Below, piece after piece: positions 22,701 to 37,700 of a stretch of DNA of 62,000 bases. This DNA is from Phoronis australis (taxonomy: Eukaryota; Phoronida; Phoronidae): the NCBI GenBank assembly GCA_002633005.1, contig NMRA01000388.1, positions 1-62,000 of the forward strand, in the 5' to 3' direction. Each line of letters begins with the position of its first letter. Within the stretch, counting starts at the first letter, position 1. The position numbers and the translations under genes were made by a program. The notes beneath the pieces were generated by a model. The model saw only the letters and a list, made by a program, of their open reading frames with translations, made no database searches and had not been told where the DNA came from.

Positions 22701-25700
22701 TATTGCCTTAGTGGCCAAAATGAAAAGTTTTTGATAGATGGATGTATATGGCAGCTATGATGATAGCCTAATGACAACACTAATGCACAGCTAATTCAGC
22801 TGGAAGTATCTGTTTACAATAGTTAGCATGCTCCAATGGGTCATGCTCTTAATAGTAATTAAGTTCAGCTGTCCCTTGGCCCATCTGCAGGCCTCTCCCC
22901 AGTAACACCATGAGGACAAAGGTAAACATAAGACTAGACATATTTGACTTTGCTTTATCTTCTCATCTACAAAATACAGTTGGCAGAACCCAAGACCAAC
23001 GGTGGTGATAAAAAAATCAGTAAAAGAAAACTACAGAAATTCTTGGCTTATTCCATACAAATTTTATTGATAAAACTGTCATTTTTTCAAAACTTTAAGG
23101 GGAATTGTCTTGTTGCAAATTATAGTCACTTTGCATACTGTTATTATACAACATCTAGACAACATAAACCAGCTTGAAATAAACCTTCTTGGTCTTTGTA
23201 ATTGTTAGGGGATTTGGCTAAATTAAACTTCACTTGTCCGCCATATTGTGTGCTAAACAGGTCAAGAATTACTATACAGTAGATGCATTGCTGAATCAAA
23301 CCATGGCTTCCTGCTTCCTTTTGACATGTTTTATGCAATAAAGAACTCCATGAGGTGACCAGTCATTCATTGGCAATAGAGTACACAGTTAACATGCAAA
23401 ACCGATAGATTTCAGCCAAATCACACTTAATATAAAAATACTATTACTGCGTTAAAGAATAGCTATCACTTTTTCAAATTTTCCTACTTATTACAAATAA
23501 TGACCACCTCTGCATCAAATATAGAAATCTTGAAGGTAATTTACAACATAAAACATACCAAAGCAACAATCCGGAGGGTTTCTTTATCCTAGAAAGTTCA
23601 TTTGTTGACTCCATAAAATGCAATCATAGATTGTCAGTTTCTTCAATTTAGAACACAACATGGCAAGAAAATGGGAGTTTCATTTGGTCTAATTTCTAAA
23701 CAAAAATAAATACAAATAATTTTTTTATACAGCATTACCTATGCTTATACTCTGCAGTGTAGAATACAAACCGGCATGATGTCAAGCACATGTGGCGATG
23801 GAGAGAGCCACGGTAAAAAATGAGGGGCAATCATTTTGGGTAAAATGGGGATTTTGGCAATCATTTTGGGTAAAATTGAAGAACACAATCATAAACGGAC
23901 AAAACTAAGATTCTACACTACACCAACATCCTAAGACATAATACATTAAATACACATGAGCACCAAATAACAAGGTTATGTAACACTGTAACAGAATACA
24001 CACTTTCAACAGAGCCAGCACTTTGCTTCATTTACTACCCAGCCCATCTCTTAATACCACCATCACATTCCATGAAATCAGCCAATCAGAAGGCACTGAA
24101 ATAACTTTTGCATGTGAAAGCCATCTGATGACAAGCCCAACAATAAGCCAACATATATGCCATGCAGTTGTGAGACTGTTAAATCTAATTTGCGACAAGG
24201 CTTTGATCACGAAAAGACAAGTGATCATATATGACCAGTGTGCAAAGTGGCATGGCAAATACTTTTAAGCAATGGAAATAGATAAGACACGTTTTGCAAA
24301 AACTGTCCAATTCAGGTGCTGTCTGGTTAAAATCTACTTGACTGTGAATGTGGTATTAATGACACAGACAATGCTTTTTATACATTCACAGATATTTCAA
24401 TAAAACATTTATAAACAACAGAGTAATGTCTAAACTGAGTGCACATCATCCCTATAGATGAGACCACATTGCTTGTAAAAATATCCAAACCCATAGCCAG
24501 AGGGGCTCTAGGGGCAAAGGTCCCAGTAAAAGGAAAAGATATTCCAAGAAGAGATGTGACAGCGGGTCACTCTAGAACACGTAACCAGCAAAATTGAGTA
24601 CTGGTGACCACCAGAGGGTGTGTTCAAGAGTACAAGCTGTCTGTAAATTCCAAATTACATACCTCTACTCAGTAGCTGACTACGGCCTGTCATTTGAAAG
24701 ATCTTGAAGCGCATTTGTTGGATTTTACACATCTGACATTCATCAATCTCATTTTGAAATGTTACAACTTATGAACATCATTTTCATATTTTTCACAAAT
24801 GTGGCAGAAAATTTTCCCTTCACAACCTTATAATCACAAAATCTTTTGTCTGCACCGCAACTAAATACAACAAATGCACGCTTAATTCTTCTCAAAAAAC
24901 TTATTGACTTTCGGAGAAATTAAACCAATGAATGAAGAGCCTAGTTGTTCGGATTCATTCAGATACGTGAAATACTTAATGGGTGAGGCAGTTACGTCCA
25001 GAAGTTTGGCAAGAAGTGTTCTATCCTGTAACAGAATTGGGTCAACGTGCTAATTAACCACATGTAACATCCCATGTTAATTGGCCATACCCAGTTGTTT
25101 GCTTGCACAAGCCTATTTGTGACTGGATCATGTAAAGGGTCATGGCTTCCACACACAATGTGATTGTCTCTCATTAAGTTTTGGTTCTCTTCACATGTAT
25201 ACTTGAGTTAAAAATACACTATTAGGCCAAAAAACACAATTGGTTCCAGTCTTCCTTTTTTAGAAAGTTGATGTGAGGCACTGATGCGTGAGAGGCAGTG
25301 ACTTATTGATGGCAAATCATGAGGTGACTTTGGCCGACATAGCATCTAAAACCTTGCCTACATGAATTCGAGTGACTTTGGTAAAAAACGCTTGAAACCT
25401 CAGGGTGAGCCCTCTTTTCCGAGGCTTTTTGTTAACACATTGAGCGTAGACTTCAAAATGAGTTGGGGGCAAAGGCCAGAACCAACTAAACTTTTTAAAC
25501 CTCATCCACAGCAATTCTACATGGTAACTAGGATTCTCCTAGCTTCATTTCCACTACTGTGCCAAACCATTGATTATATGAAATCATACTTAGTAGAGTC
25601 TTGTAAAAGGTCAGTTTCTCAGAGCGTCGACAACATGTAAACAAAATACATCTGTTCGAGCAGGACACATAAGTTATCAGTGCATATTCAAAACTGATGA

Positions 25701-28700
25701 CAATTTGGATTCTATCAAATCTAAGAACGAAGGACCAAGTTGTAGCGAATCATTCATGTACTTGAAGTACTTTACAGGGGACCCTGTTACCTCCAGTAGT
25801 TTGGCTAGAAGACCTTGGTCCTGTAACAACAGTTTGTCAGAACACTGTGTATCCACACTTAATTTTGGTGATTCAACAAATTTTCCGTTTCTAGTGGACC
25901 TTCCAAAAGAACAAAATGTCATCCAGCTTAAAGGGGAATTCAATATTTTTGGCATTATCTATCTAAAAACACAAATCTCCAGTCGTTTTAGAGACCCATT
26001 TTCATTTGAATTACTATTTTCCTGGTCCTAAAATATACATGAAACAATGGTAAAACCATGAAGTTGTCCCAACAATGAGTTGCCCACATCTTGCCTCTTT
26101 ATTAACTTACAAACACAAAGTTTGTGTTTGATAGTGAGTCAGTCACTGTGTTGACTCGGTGAAAGCGAATGACAAATATGCATGGAAACTCAAGCTTGGA
26201 CGTGCTATGTTAGTTTACTATAGATACATCCACAGTTAATATCATGGACCCCAAGGGATGTACTTTTAGAAAGAAGAAGATAACATCAAACCACTGGCTT
26301 CCACTTTAAAAGTTTTCATTTGGTTTATGAAGTTAATGCTTTGTAATGCACTCAAGCTTACCTTAAATATCGCCTGGTGTTGTTCTGAGCTGTATAGACG
26401 GCCATCTTTCACTATGTCTTCAATAAGATTTTGATACTCCTCTGGAACCAGAAAATTTGAATTACATTTCTTATTTTTTGACATTTAATTTTGTAAATAT
26501 ACTTGCTATTGTAAGAGTGACATTGACAGATGACCAACCATGACTATTTAATAACACTGCAACAAAAAGATGACTGCAAATCTGTTCACAGAAATTGATC
26601 TATTGTATGACACAAGACTAAAGAATATCTATAGGGAAACGATGGGTTCACACCCAAATCTACAGTCAAAGTGCCTGAATTGGTCGCCGAGATCTCATCT
26701 TCTGAGAAGGAGATTCTAATCGTTCAGTCTATGAAATCCTGGTGACACCTATGATCTGCTGCTTGTGTGAAAATGCAGGCTGCAATTAATCAATGGAAAT
26801 ATTCAGATAAATAGTCTTTTTGGCAATAATGACAACCCAGTTTAATCATAGAATGAAAGAAAATCATTGAGCACAATGTGAGATGGCAATTTTCTTCCTT
26901 TTTATGATGAAACGCAAAATTCTTGCATGCAGTAACTTGGTACTTACCATCATATAAAACATATGGGATAGAAAATCCTTTGGCTGTGTTTTTCCCGTCA
27001 GATTTGAAAGTTATGTACAAGTTCCTGGAGCGAGCCACAAAGGCAATTGGTCTATCTGTTGACTCACAAGTCTCGTATGTCACCACTGAGTATTTTGAAG
27101 CTTAAAAAGAAAAGCAACACCAAAGTTGAATTCAGCAATGCCAAAATTGGCGGGCACAACATGTAAAATTATTTTTGTAGTCAGTGGTATCGCTGACATC
27201 TGTCTGTATCCCTTAAGTCCCATTAAGCAGAAGAAGTCAGTCACAAAACATTACAGCGTTTTCCCGTTGCTCCCAACTTGTTCGATTCTATAGCCCAACA
27301 ACAAGCTGGGAAGTTTACCCCTGTAGCCAATATCTTACACGAGTGATTAACTCCATTCTGGCATTCATGGTTGGAAGGCCAGCTCTCTTTTGTTCGATAA
27401 TTGCTCTAATCTTCAAAAAGATCTTATCTAGTCTGACTGGGCTGTGCTGTTAAAAATAAAAGTTAAGTTATAACGTATTTGAACATAAATTAATAGCATT
27501 CCTGAAATCCACGTCTAATGGTAATCATGTTTAGTTTTTGAATCGACAAAATCGCCCAAATGCAACCGAAGTTACGATAATCTATTCTTTCTGAATGTAC
27601 CAATTCGCTCTGGGAGGGTGCTCACATGTGGTCTGTAATAAGCATGGAAGATAATTGGCCTGCCTGTTCTGATAACAGACAAAAGATTTTGCTTAGCAGC
27701 TAACAAAGAAGCTAGATGTTATCACAAGTTAAGAACCCCTTTGTCTGGTAAAGTCACTGAATGGTAAAATGCTGTCATTAGTCCAGGAGCTGAGGTGAGA
27801 AGTATGCAGAGTTGATGGTTGAGAAGTAGCGCTTCAGAAACTGGCTGCTGAGTGAAGAGAACTTCTCTCATGTGGCATGAAGAATTTCCACTAATATACT
27901 ACACTATATGAAGACTTAAGTGACAGCACCTGCAGCAAATTTATCTGCCGGAAACGTGTATTAGTCAAATTCTGCGACATCTTGACCTTGCCTTTGTATG
28001 TGGCTCACTTGGCTGTATTGCATGTACGTAAATACTACTTACGCGCCTTCCGCATAATTAGCTGGTCACCGCATAAATCCTTGGATTCTAGGAATATCTC
28101 AGGAATAACAACAAGAATACGACGACCTTTTCCTGGCTCAATCCTCCACTTGCAATCAACATTGTTAGGATAGTTGCCTGGGTAATTTGGACTTTGAATA
28201 AAGCCTTGAAAACCTTTAAGAAATCCGCCACATTTTGTATCTGCAATAGAATACAACAAGGGTCAGAACCTTGGTTTTGACCTGTCCACAACTTAAGCTC
28301 AAATTGACGACTTTCAAATTACATTCCAGCATCAAATCATTGCTTTAAGTGAAAAACATCACAGCATAAAAGTAACTTTCACACAAAAGATAAGGATGGC
28401 ACAAATATTGATAGTAAACAATAGGCAGCTACCTTTGCAGTAGGAGGTATTAAGAGCACCCTCTTCATCTGTAGTTGTCTCCCCTGGGCAGTCTATACAG
28501 TAGTCAAGGCCTGGCAGTGACTGGTAGGTTCCGTGAGGACAAGAAGCACATCTACGCAAGCTCTTATCATAAAATTGTCCTGGCTTGCAGCTTTCTGCCG
28601 AGCAATGAAATCAAAAGCACAATTAATGTCTTTCACGTAATTTCTTTGTAAATCAGTAAACTACAAGGAATATTTATGTGTAAGTCGCATTAGATAAAGA

Positions 28701-31700
28701 CATTTTTACAAAAATCATTTGAAAAGAAATATGCACAAGATTTCAAACTGAAGAAAATCAAAATATGAGAGGTTACAGATCTTTTGTCACGTTCAATACT
28801 GAAATTTTTTAAAATAAATACAGAACGGTACGATGTAAACATTAACAAATGGCCATGATAATTTGAAAATATATTTATACTGAGTGCTGATTCTGCAATG
28901 AGTCGAAAACTTCTCTAACTTCCGAGGTTCAACAATCTGAAAATAACACCAAGCTCTACTACAATCACACGTCTACTTAAACAAGTAGGTCAATTCGTCT
29001 TATTTGATGACTTGATTTTTTGTGATTCGCAAAAGTAACCTAACATTCGACGATAACCATGGAGTGGAACTGGATGTCCCAAATAGCCACACAGAAGAAG
29101 CAGCACTCAATATAGCTTTTAATTATCCTTCGTCTATTAAAAAACCTCTCAAGCAGCCCAGTGAAGTATCACAATTCCACAACGGCATGTCTACCTTGCA
29201 CTGCGCAGTCCTGGAAGCTTTTTGCTGCTGGAACTCTGGTGGAGACTCGTGGACCACAAGAAATACAGTGTGTCCTCCCATACTCAGGCTGGTACTGGCC
29301 CCGAGGACATGGCATGCATTCCTCAAATCCATCAGAGGAGTAGTATCCAGGCCTGCACCGACCTGAAAAAACAACATCACTGGTTCAGATTAAGTAATGT
29401 ACGCGTGCTATGACAAGGGTGAGGGGTCAGGTTAAACATCAACAATTCCCAGGCAACACCAGCCTAGGTACCATATGCTTTCTGTTGTTAGGATGGAAGA
29501 GTGGAGTGCACGCCCATCCAATGTTATTTCAAAAATGAAGTCAGCAGACAGCGTTTCCTCAACATACTTAGGGCTTGAAGGGAGTCACTATTGGCTCAGA
29601 ATATTGCAGACTCCTTGTAATGATCATGGGTGTCCCTCACACACGATAGGCCTTTTGAAATTGACATACAATGTCAGTGAAAGCAGTTCTTTGTGAACCC
29701 TGCTCTAATGAATCTGTCCCAGTTGGACTGTGTAACTAAACACCCCTCATGATGCTGACGGACTTTCTCGCTCTGGGTTGTCCGACAAAGTCCACTGAGA
29801 CAAAGACGCCGAGTAATTCTGGAAAGCATGCAGTAACCTGGAGTCTTCCTAAAAAGCCAGATTTTGCAAGCTATGTCGCCGCGTGTTTTTGACGGGACCA
29901 AGTGATTTGGATGAATTTCTCGCCATGAGTTAGTTATTGAACGATCCCCATAAATACCATGTGACAAATCTATGGCTTTGTCATTAATAACACGCACTCC
30001 CCACTGGCAACTGAACTGTTACTGCGTATTGTTAGGATGCAAATAGAAAGCTGTTGCACCCGCATTCGCAATTTTTTGTGGCCACAAAATTCGACATCTG
30101 ACCACGCACTCGGAGGGCACAAGGGTGACTCGCTAATACTTGCTTCCCGCCGTTTCGCACACTCTCGACATTGTAGCTGTTTCTGTCTACTCACTGTTTG
30201 CTGTACAATTTTAAAGTTAATCATGTTTCAAAATAAGAATAGAAGTGGCAATTGGTTGTCGAATCCCTAATGCGGTACAGCACAACGACATCTTGTGTTT
30301 TTTACGATGAAGCTTTAAAGTTAGTACAGTGGAATGTTAGTCCTGTCAAGTGACAAAGGTGGCACTTTGGTAGGGTAGGTTGTCACGCTGATCTAAAATA
30401 TTTTCCGACCACAAACTAGCCGAGTCCAGACTAATTACCTTAATGTGAAAGCAGCTTATTATTTTGTTTCCTATTTATGCTGACCCATAATTGTTTATAG
30501 ATGAATGGCTAGTTTTTTTTAACTGATCAATACTTAATTGCCTGATAGTGCTCAACAGGAAGTGGGTATTAGGATCAGCCTGATAAGCAGTGGTGTACAG
30601 GATTCAAGTCACCCCATAGTGTTGCTCAGGCAGGTTAAACAGGACATATTAACAAAGTAACAGCAGTTGCAACGAGCGCACTAGTCTCAACTGTTGCAGT
30701 TCTCAATTACAATTTTTGCCAACCCATCCCTGTTCCCCAACCCAATCAAAGGAAGCTGGTCATAAAAAGCCACGCGCTGTGGTAAGTGCATAGTGTTATC
30801 TCAACATGCAAGAAGCATTCATAGTTGTTAGTTGGGAAATGCCAGGTATAGTACTTAATGATCCTGCAGTATAGACTAACAAATGACTTATCTTTACCTT
30901 AAAATTCCAGAAGACTAGCTATCAGTTTGTTTTTATTCACACCACAATGAAATATAATGCAGAAAGGACGATGAAGTTTCGCCATAAGTTAAGTTTAGTA
31001 CTTTTTACCAAAACAGACAACCAATCAGAAAATGTTAAAAGCTCATTATCTCATCATCAGCTCAAGCAATCTAACTCAGTGCTGTCTTGTGATGCATATT
31101 TGATGATGACCTCTAATCCACACACATGCCTTACAGGGAGCTATTTTCAGTATCATGAACAGGATTGAATTGCTGATAGGAACGTTTATCTCAACAACAC
31201 AATGGCTACATACAGACACACACGCAAACCCACATGCACACACACACACATATAGTAGTCCGCTGAATTCAAAGGCCAGCACCCAAAATATGTGTAATCC
31301 ATGCACTCAGTGACAGAAATGCAGTCATTTTAACACAGACTGCATGCCATGTAAAACAGAAGTAGCATTTCAAGTTCTATGCAGCAGACATCACATCACA
31401 ATACTTTGAAAAATGAAAAAATGCTTGGCTTAACTGTAGTCAACGTCCGTGTTTGTGTTGCGAGTACCTACCTCCGCACTGAGACAAGTTCCGAGCCCCC
31501 TCTATGCCAGTCCCATCAGGACCAGGGCAGGGTCGGCAGGTCTCTTGTCCCTCCTTGTCTTGATATGTACCCACAGCACAGTCCATACACGTGGCTGATC
31601 CCCGGTCATAGTAAGTACCAACACTGCAGGCAACTGTAGAAAGATGAGATAGTACACATAAATTGCAATGACATCTTGGGCCACACTGAAGGTTTCCGAT

Positions 31701-34700
31701 GTACCTTGAATGCTTTGGAAACCCTAATAATTTTCAAAAAAATATGGACTCAAAAAACACCGAGGACACACTTTTAAAACACAAGCCAGAATAATGCAGA
31801 GATACTTTTTGTATAAAACGTCTACTAGGCACAGTTTTGTGGTAGACCGACTCAAGGGTCTGCAGGCCATTGAAGGACTGTCTGTCAAGACAAAATTGTG
31901 CCATTTTTTGAAATTCTTGAGTGCTTCAAATTCCGAAATTCTGATCAACGCATCTCACTAATTCACTAAGAGTACTTCCACCAGCAGCCACCAGATGTCA
32001 CTCACCACATCGATCTTTCACTAGCACCTCACCAACATGACAGGTTAACATCAGAACGCTGGATGGCTTGAACGACTTTTTGCTTACTTCATAGTCTTTG
32101 TCATAAATCCTGAAGAACAGAGAAAGTAATCTATGTTCTCTCATACCACACATCTATCAATCAGTAACGTCTGCCATACTCGCTACACCACATTTGAGTG
32201 TCATCTCTCCAAAGAATGCAATGAATGAGGGAGCACTTCTTGCTTCTTGAGCAGTACCAGTAATCCTACCTGAGGCTTGTTGAGCCAAAATACTAGGTGG
32301 CTCGTGTGCCTAAAAGTATCCCATAACAGAGCTCTTATCTGAATGATCCGAATAACCCCCATGAATACAGTCAATTTTGATTAATGTCACAAATGAGAAT
32401 GTACAACTGCACCTGCAAATTATAACAAGCAGACATAAAAACAGACTCAATAAGTCGGCCAAAAAGGATGGTTCCATTTTTGAACACCAGAAGGAGTGCT
32501 AGTCAACCTTTTTAATACATAAAATGACCATCCAGATCAAGTCAAATTAATTAGCCTGAGTTAATTGTTAACGAACCACTAGTTCTCAATAAGTCCAGAA
32601 AACACTTGTAATCTGAGACAGAACACACTGTGGCTCACCTCACATGGAACTTCTCCTTGTTGATAGATTTCCGAAGCATCCTTAAGGTCTTCTTAATTCG
32701 TCTCTCCGTCTTCTTCCGAACACACGAGACATCACAATGGCCTGGACAGAGACATGCATGGTTTCAGCTTACCGACAAGCGCATTGAGGGATATTCGACA
32801 AACACATTGCCAAAAGTGTCCTTTTCTATTTTCATTCGGCCTCTAACATTGGTGCAATGCCCACAGTTTTGCAAATATTTTGTCATTTGAAAGCTACATT
32901 GCACAAGATTAAAATGGCAACACAAGATTAAAATGGCCATACATTCTGATGGGCATGAGCTGTCTCAAACATCTCTTGTGGTGATTTTCCTATGCTTATC
33001 TTTCAACAGACTGTATTTTTAATCATTTTCATGTTTACATCATTGATAAAAGACTACTTTCACCAACTCAACTCTCCTTTTTATCTCTGGAAACAGAGCT
33101 TCACTGATGCACGTTCTGTGTTGCATACGGACATATGCCGAACATAAAAATCTCTTTTAAAAATGGACCAATGAAATTAAAAAATTCCCTCCACCATCAT
33201 GTTATTTCCTAAACTGGTTTGACTTCACCATTATCTGTATTAGGAATTCCTGAGGACATGACAATATGTACTTAAATCCATTGGCATACGTTTGAAGATT
33301 TTTGCAAGGAGGTTCATTTTGGAAGAATTACCATGGGCTTATACTTATAGCATTAGAAAATGTAATACGGCTAGTATGACTCCAACACATTAAATATATT
33401 TTTTCTAAACAGCTTCTCAATGACAGAACAAATGCACACTGGGTCAATACACACTTGACAGTTAGTACATTAGTTATCATGACCTTACAGAGCCCCCTGA
33501 CACAGTATATTGATATTTGATATCAATATCAATATATTTGATATTGTGATTTAACTTGGCTTACTGTCAGTGAACAGAAGTCAAGTATACAGCCGCAGGA
33601 CACGAATCTCAAAATTAAACAGAGTAATCAATGATTATATTCTTTGCACCAGTGCTAGCAAACACATGGGCTTAAATGATAAAACCACCAAAGTGTGTAA
33701 ATAGAGACCCTGTCTGTGTGATTAACACCTTAATGGAAATTATAATCTCTAAACAGATTTTATTGCTAAATTTTACTAAATTCACATGCTCGCAATTAAT
33801 AACAGATTAGTAAAAAGCCATACACCAAATTCTACAGTCTTCTACTCTCAGAAAGTACATGCTTTGCTGAATCAACACCAAATTCTACAGTCTTCTACTC
33901 TCAGAAAGTACATGCTTTGCTGAATCAACACCAAATTCTACAGTCTTCTACTCTCAGAAAGTACATACTTTTGCTAAATCAAAACCTACAGTTTTCCATA
34001 AAATTTGCTAAATACACATACTCGTTCATAGGGCCCTACATAACCTTAGCAACAAAGGTATGTAGTAACTATATAGAACTATTAACAAGCTACAGACATT
34101 ACCTTTTCCTGCTGGATTTTTGGGTCTCATTTGCAGCTCAAACTCAGCAGTCATTATGAACTTCTGATCTCTCAACTTCAACCGTCTCATCTTCCTCCGT
34201 CCAGAGCCACAGTAAATGTCGACACCGTTGACGTCGCAAAGTTTCTCCGTACAACGGTACTTGCTGTGACCTGATTTTCAAAATCATGAAAACTGACTTT
34301 TAGCTGTTTTTTTTCAGGATACTGGACACAAAAAAATGTTGGTGACCAACAATTTTAAAACGAAACATGTGAAAATAAAAGTACTGTCGGTAAAAAATAT
34401 TTGTTTTAACCGCTCTCCCAGCCTTTACAATTAGGCACATAAAATGAACCTTCAGTCACTAGCCTGGTCTACGACCAGCTTACAACCAAAATAAATGAAG
34501 TCGTATTCTTGTTTTGCTTTACTCATTAAATTTTGAGTGAATTTTGGCAGGCACAGACGTGTTCTAAGAATGTCCAAGCTATCATAACACCTCAATTAAA
34601 TGAGCTAAGGACCGACAGGAATCTTTCTCAGATGCATTGTGCTTTCGAGATCCTACATAGAATTACCTTCATGTGACAGGGCTCATAAAACAGGGCACAA

Positions 34701-37700
34701 TTCCAGCCAGGATTCCTTTGAATCCAAGGTAAAAAGACCCAGGTGACACTGAATTACTTTACAATTTTGTAAAAATTCAATTGAAAATAATTGGGCAAAA
34801 TTGTTATTTTTAAACATTTTCCAAAAGTTCACTGCATCGACCCAAAGTACTCTAAATTTCACCATGACAACTGCGCAGTGGTAACTCTACTAGTAATGGA
34901 GTAAAATTGTGTGGTAAGTTTTTGTTTATTGTTTGATGAATTTGACAACATAATTCTCATAGTTCTGCTGTATTGTGTTCAAAATATAAAGAGTTTTACT
35001 AAAGGCAAATTTTTCTATCTCAAATTTGCATAAGACAGCTACGTTTCACCATTTTTTAGTTATTATACCAAAGTACTACTAAAGCTGTTTTACCTGTGAG
35101 AATTTTCTTCAGATTTATCTGAAAATTATCCAAAACGTGCGTTTTGTTCATTCCATTGTGATACTGGCACTGTGAAGTAATGAACACAAACTGAGCCTTC
35201 CTCCGAAACGCTGGCGCTCGAACTGAGTCTAAAAGTAGAAAGCAAAAGAAAACTTTAATTCGCCGCTTCACCATTGCTTGCAAAGGTTAAATTCGCCACA
35301 TCATTGTTGTTTGCAATGCAGGAGTGAGGAATCTTTAACACAAAAAACAATAAAATCTGCACAAAACAGACATTTGCCAGCAACAGGTTAACCATGATGC
35401 TGCCTGGTTGTACTGTAAATTCCAATGCAAATTTACTGGTGCATATCTTGAACACTTGGATACTGTAACTACATGGCATCAGGGCAATTGATCTCAACTA
35501 AAGAAATCCTTTAATCTAAATCAGAATGGTCAACTGAATGAGAACTTGTACTACATGAGCTCTCTGCACTGTCTCCATTCCAGCATAGGAGTTAAGCTTG
35601 ACTACGTTCCCAAATTACCTGAACAGCTAGGAAGTGTTTGTAAGGCTTCGCTCTGATGCTCTGGTTTCCACATGTAGCTGGTGTGGGCACCACATTCTGT
35701 GGTGTAGGATGGCGGTTGTGACACAAAATGCGCCTGGTTGATACACGACACTGTACACCGCTGCACGCCTCTCGAGACCACACAGGATAAAGTGGCTTTA
35801 GCAGGGGTCTTCAGGGGTTGGCACTTCCTGTCAATGACTGTGCACCAGAAATAAACACATTTTGATTATTTACTTTAAGGTAAAAGTCAAGATGAAACTG
35901 AATTTAGTTTTTATTGGCTACACTGATGTTTACATTTACAGACAGGCATGCCAGCTTCGATAAGGCTTTGCTTTAAAACAATCAATAACCAACAGCCACC
36001 ATCTCACAAACAAGAAGTCCCAGAAATAAGCACTGAGTGACATTACAGACTTCATACAATATGAACTATTGGACAAGAAAAAATTACTAGGAGTATGAAA
36101 TCACTACATCTTTAGATGGGTTACTTACTTTCACAGTCTTTTTTATTTGGAAGCAGTCGGTATCCATGGCGACAATAACAGGAGAAGCTGCCATTTGTAT
36201 TCTTGCAACTGTGCTGGCATCCACCATTGTTGATGGAACACTCATTGACGTCTGAAAAACATATGGCATCTTAATGTAAACTATGACTTGGAAGACACAA
36301 CTGTTTGCAAACATAATCTCCTTTCAGTGATAAATCTCGGGAACTGTGTGTGTTCATGTTAATTAGATTCCTCAAATCACATTTCTCAGTTTATGGTATA
36401 TCCCTGTGCTTTAATGCTAACACACTCAGAGATATTAGATGTTTTGTGGCCACTTAGAGCCATAGATGATGCCTTCATGTCTAAAATGTAACTTTCCAAT
36501 GTTTTTACAAACTCTGAAAACAAAGACTTATGACCGGTGGTACGTCAGTTTACAGATAGAGTCTGTATAACGAGCAACGTCGAGCGTTGAAATGCGCCCA
36601 CAAATGCGTCGCAAACGGTGTGCTTTTAGGATTTATTTTTACCATAAAAATGGTCACTAGATGGCGTAAAAATGTACAATCCATCCAAAAACAGGAACAT
36701 GTCGTTGCTTCTTTAATAGAAAACTATTCACCATATTTCATAAAAATCTGTCTAGGAACTTCAGAGAAACAAAGAAAACGTAATAAAATGAAATTGCCAC
36801 TAGGGGATACAGCATTTGTTGGATCTGACTGAAAGTCGTTGTCGTCCCTTGTTAGCTTCATATAAATACACTTACTAAATTTAATATAAAGATCCTGCAG
36901 TGAGTTTAGGAGAAACAGCTATGGGCGCAAAACAAAACAAAACTACCACTAGGAGGCGCCACAGAAGTCAAAGTCACCATCATCAAATGTCCTCTTCACA
37001 CTGAGAACATATACGCCAATTTTTAAAACCAACCCTAAAATGATTTGGTTGATAGAGGGATGGATGCCACAAAACAGACTCAAAAACAGCAAAAATGGCC
37101 ACTAGGTGGCGCAACATACCTCTATTCCATCCGAAAACAGGAGGATACCATCATCTCACCAAAACTTTATAAAAATCTGTGGAGAACCTTTGAAGACACA
37201 GACTGGTAAACGTAAAAAACTAAAATTGCCACTAGGGGGCACACAAGTAGTCAGATCCATCTGAAAGTCGTCGTCGTTTGTTGTCAACATCACATAAATA
37301 GACTTGCTAAATCTAGGAAAGATCCTGAAAATGGTTTAGGAGATACAGCCATGCGCGCAAAAAAAACAAAACTGCCACTAGGAGGAACCACAGTAGTCAT
37401 TGTCAGACGTCCTCTTCATAGAACATACACGCCAATTATCCTGATAGCAGTTTGGTTGATAGACGGGTGGATGCCAAAAAAACAGACTCGAAAACAGTAA
37501 AAATGGCCACTAGGTGGCACAAACTACGTTGAATTCATCCAACAACGGGAGGACAGCATCATCCTACTAATAGGTGCCTATATACCAAATTCTATGAAAA
37601 TGCGTTGAGGACTTTTGAAGATACGGTAAACGTAAAAAAATAAAATTGCCACTAGGGGGCACACCGGTAGTCGGATCCGTCCAAAAGTTAGCTCATGCCG

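Noticed and set aside
28088-28291. Alternative-frame open readings over the CUB exons and cysteine-rich exons
   Set aside because: Shadows of the SCUBE frame; they break CUB cysteines and motifs.
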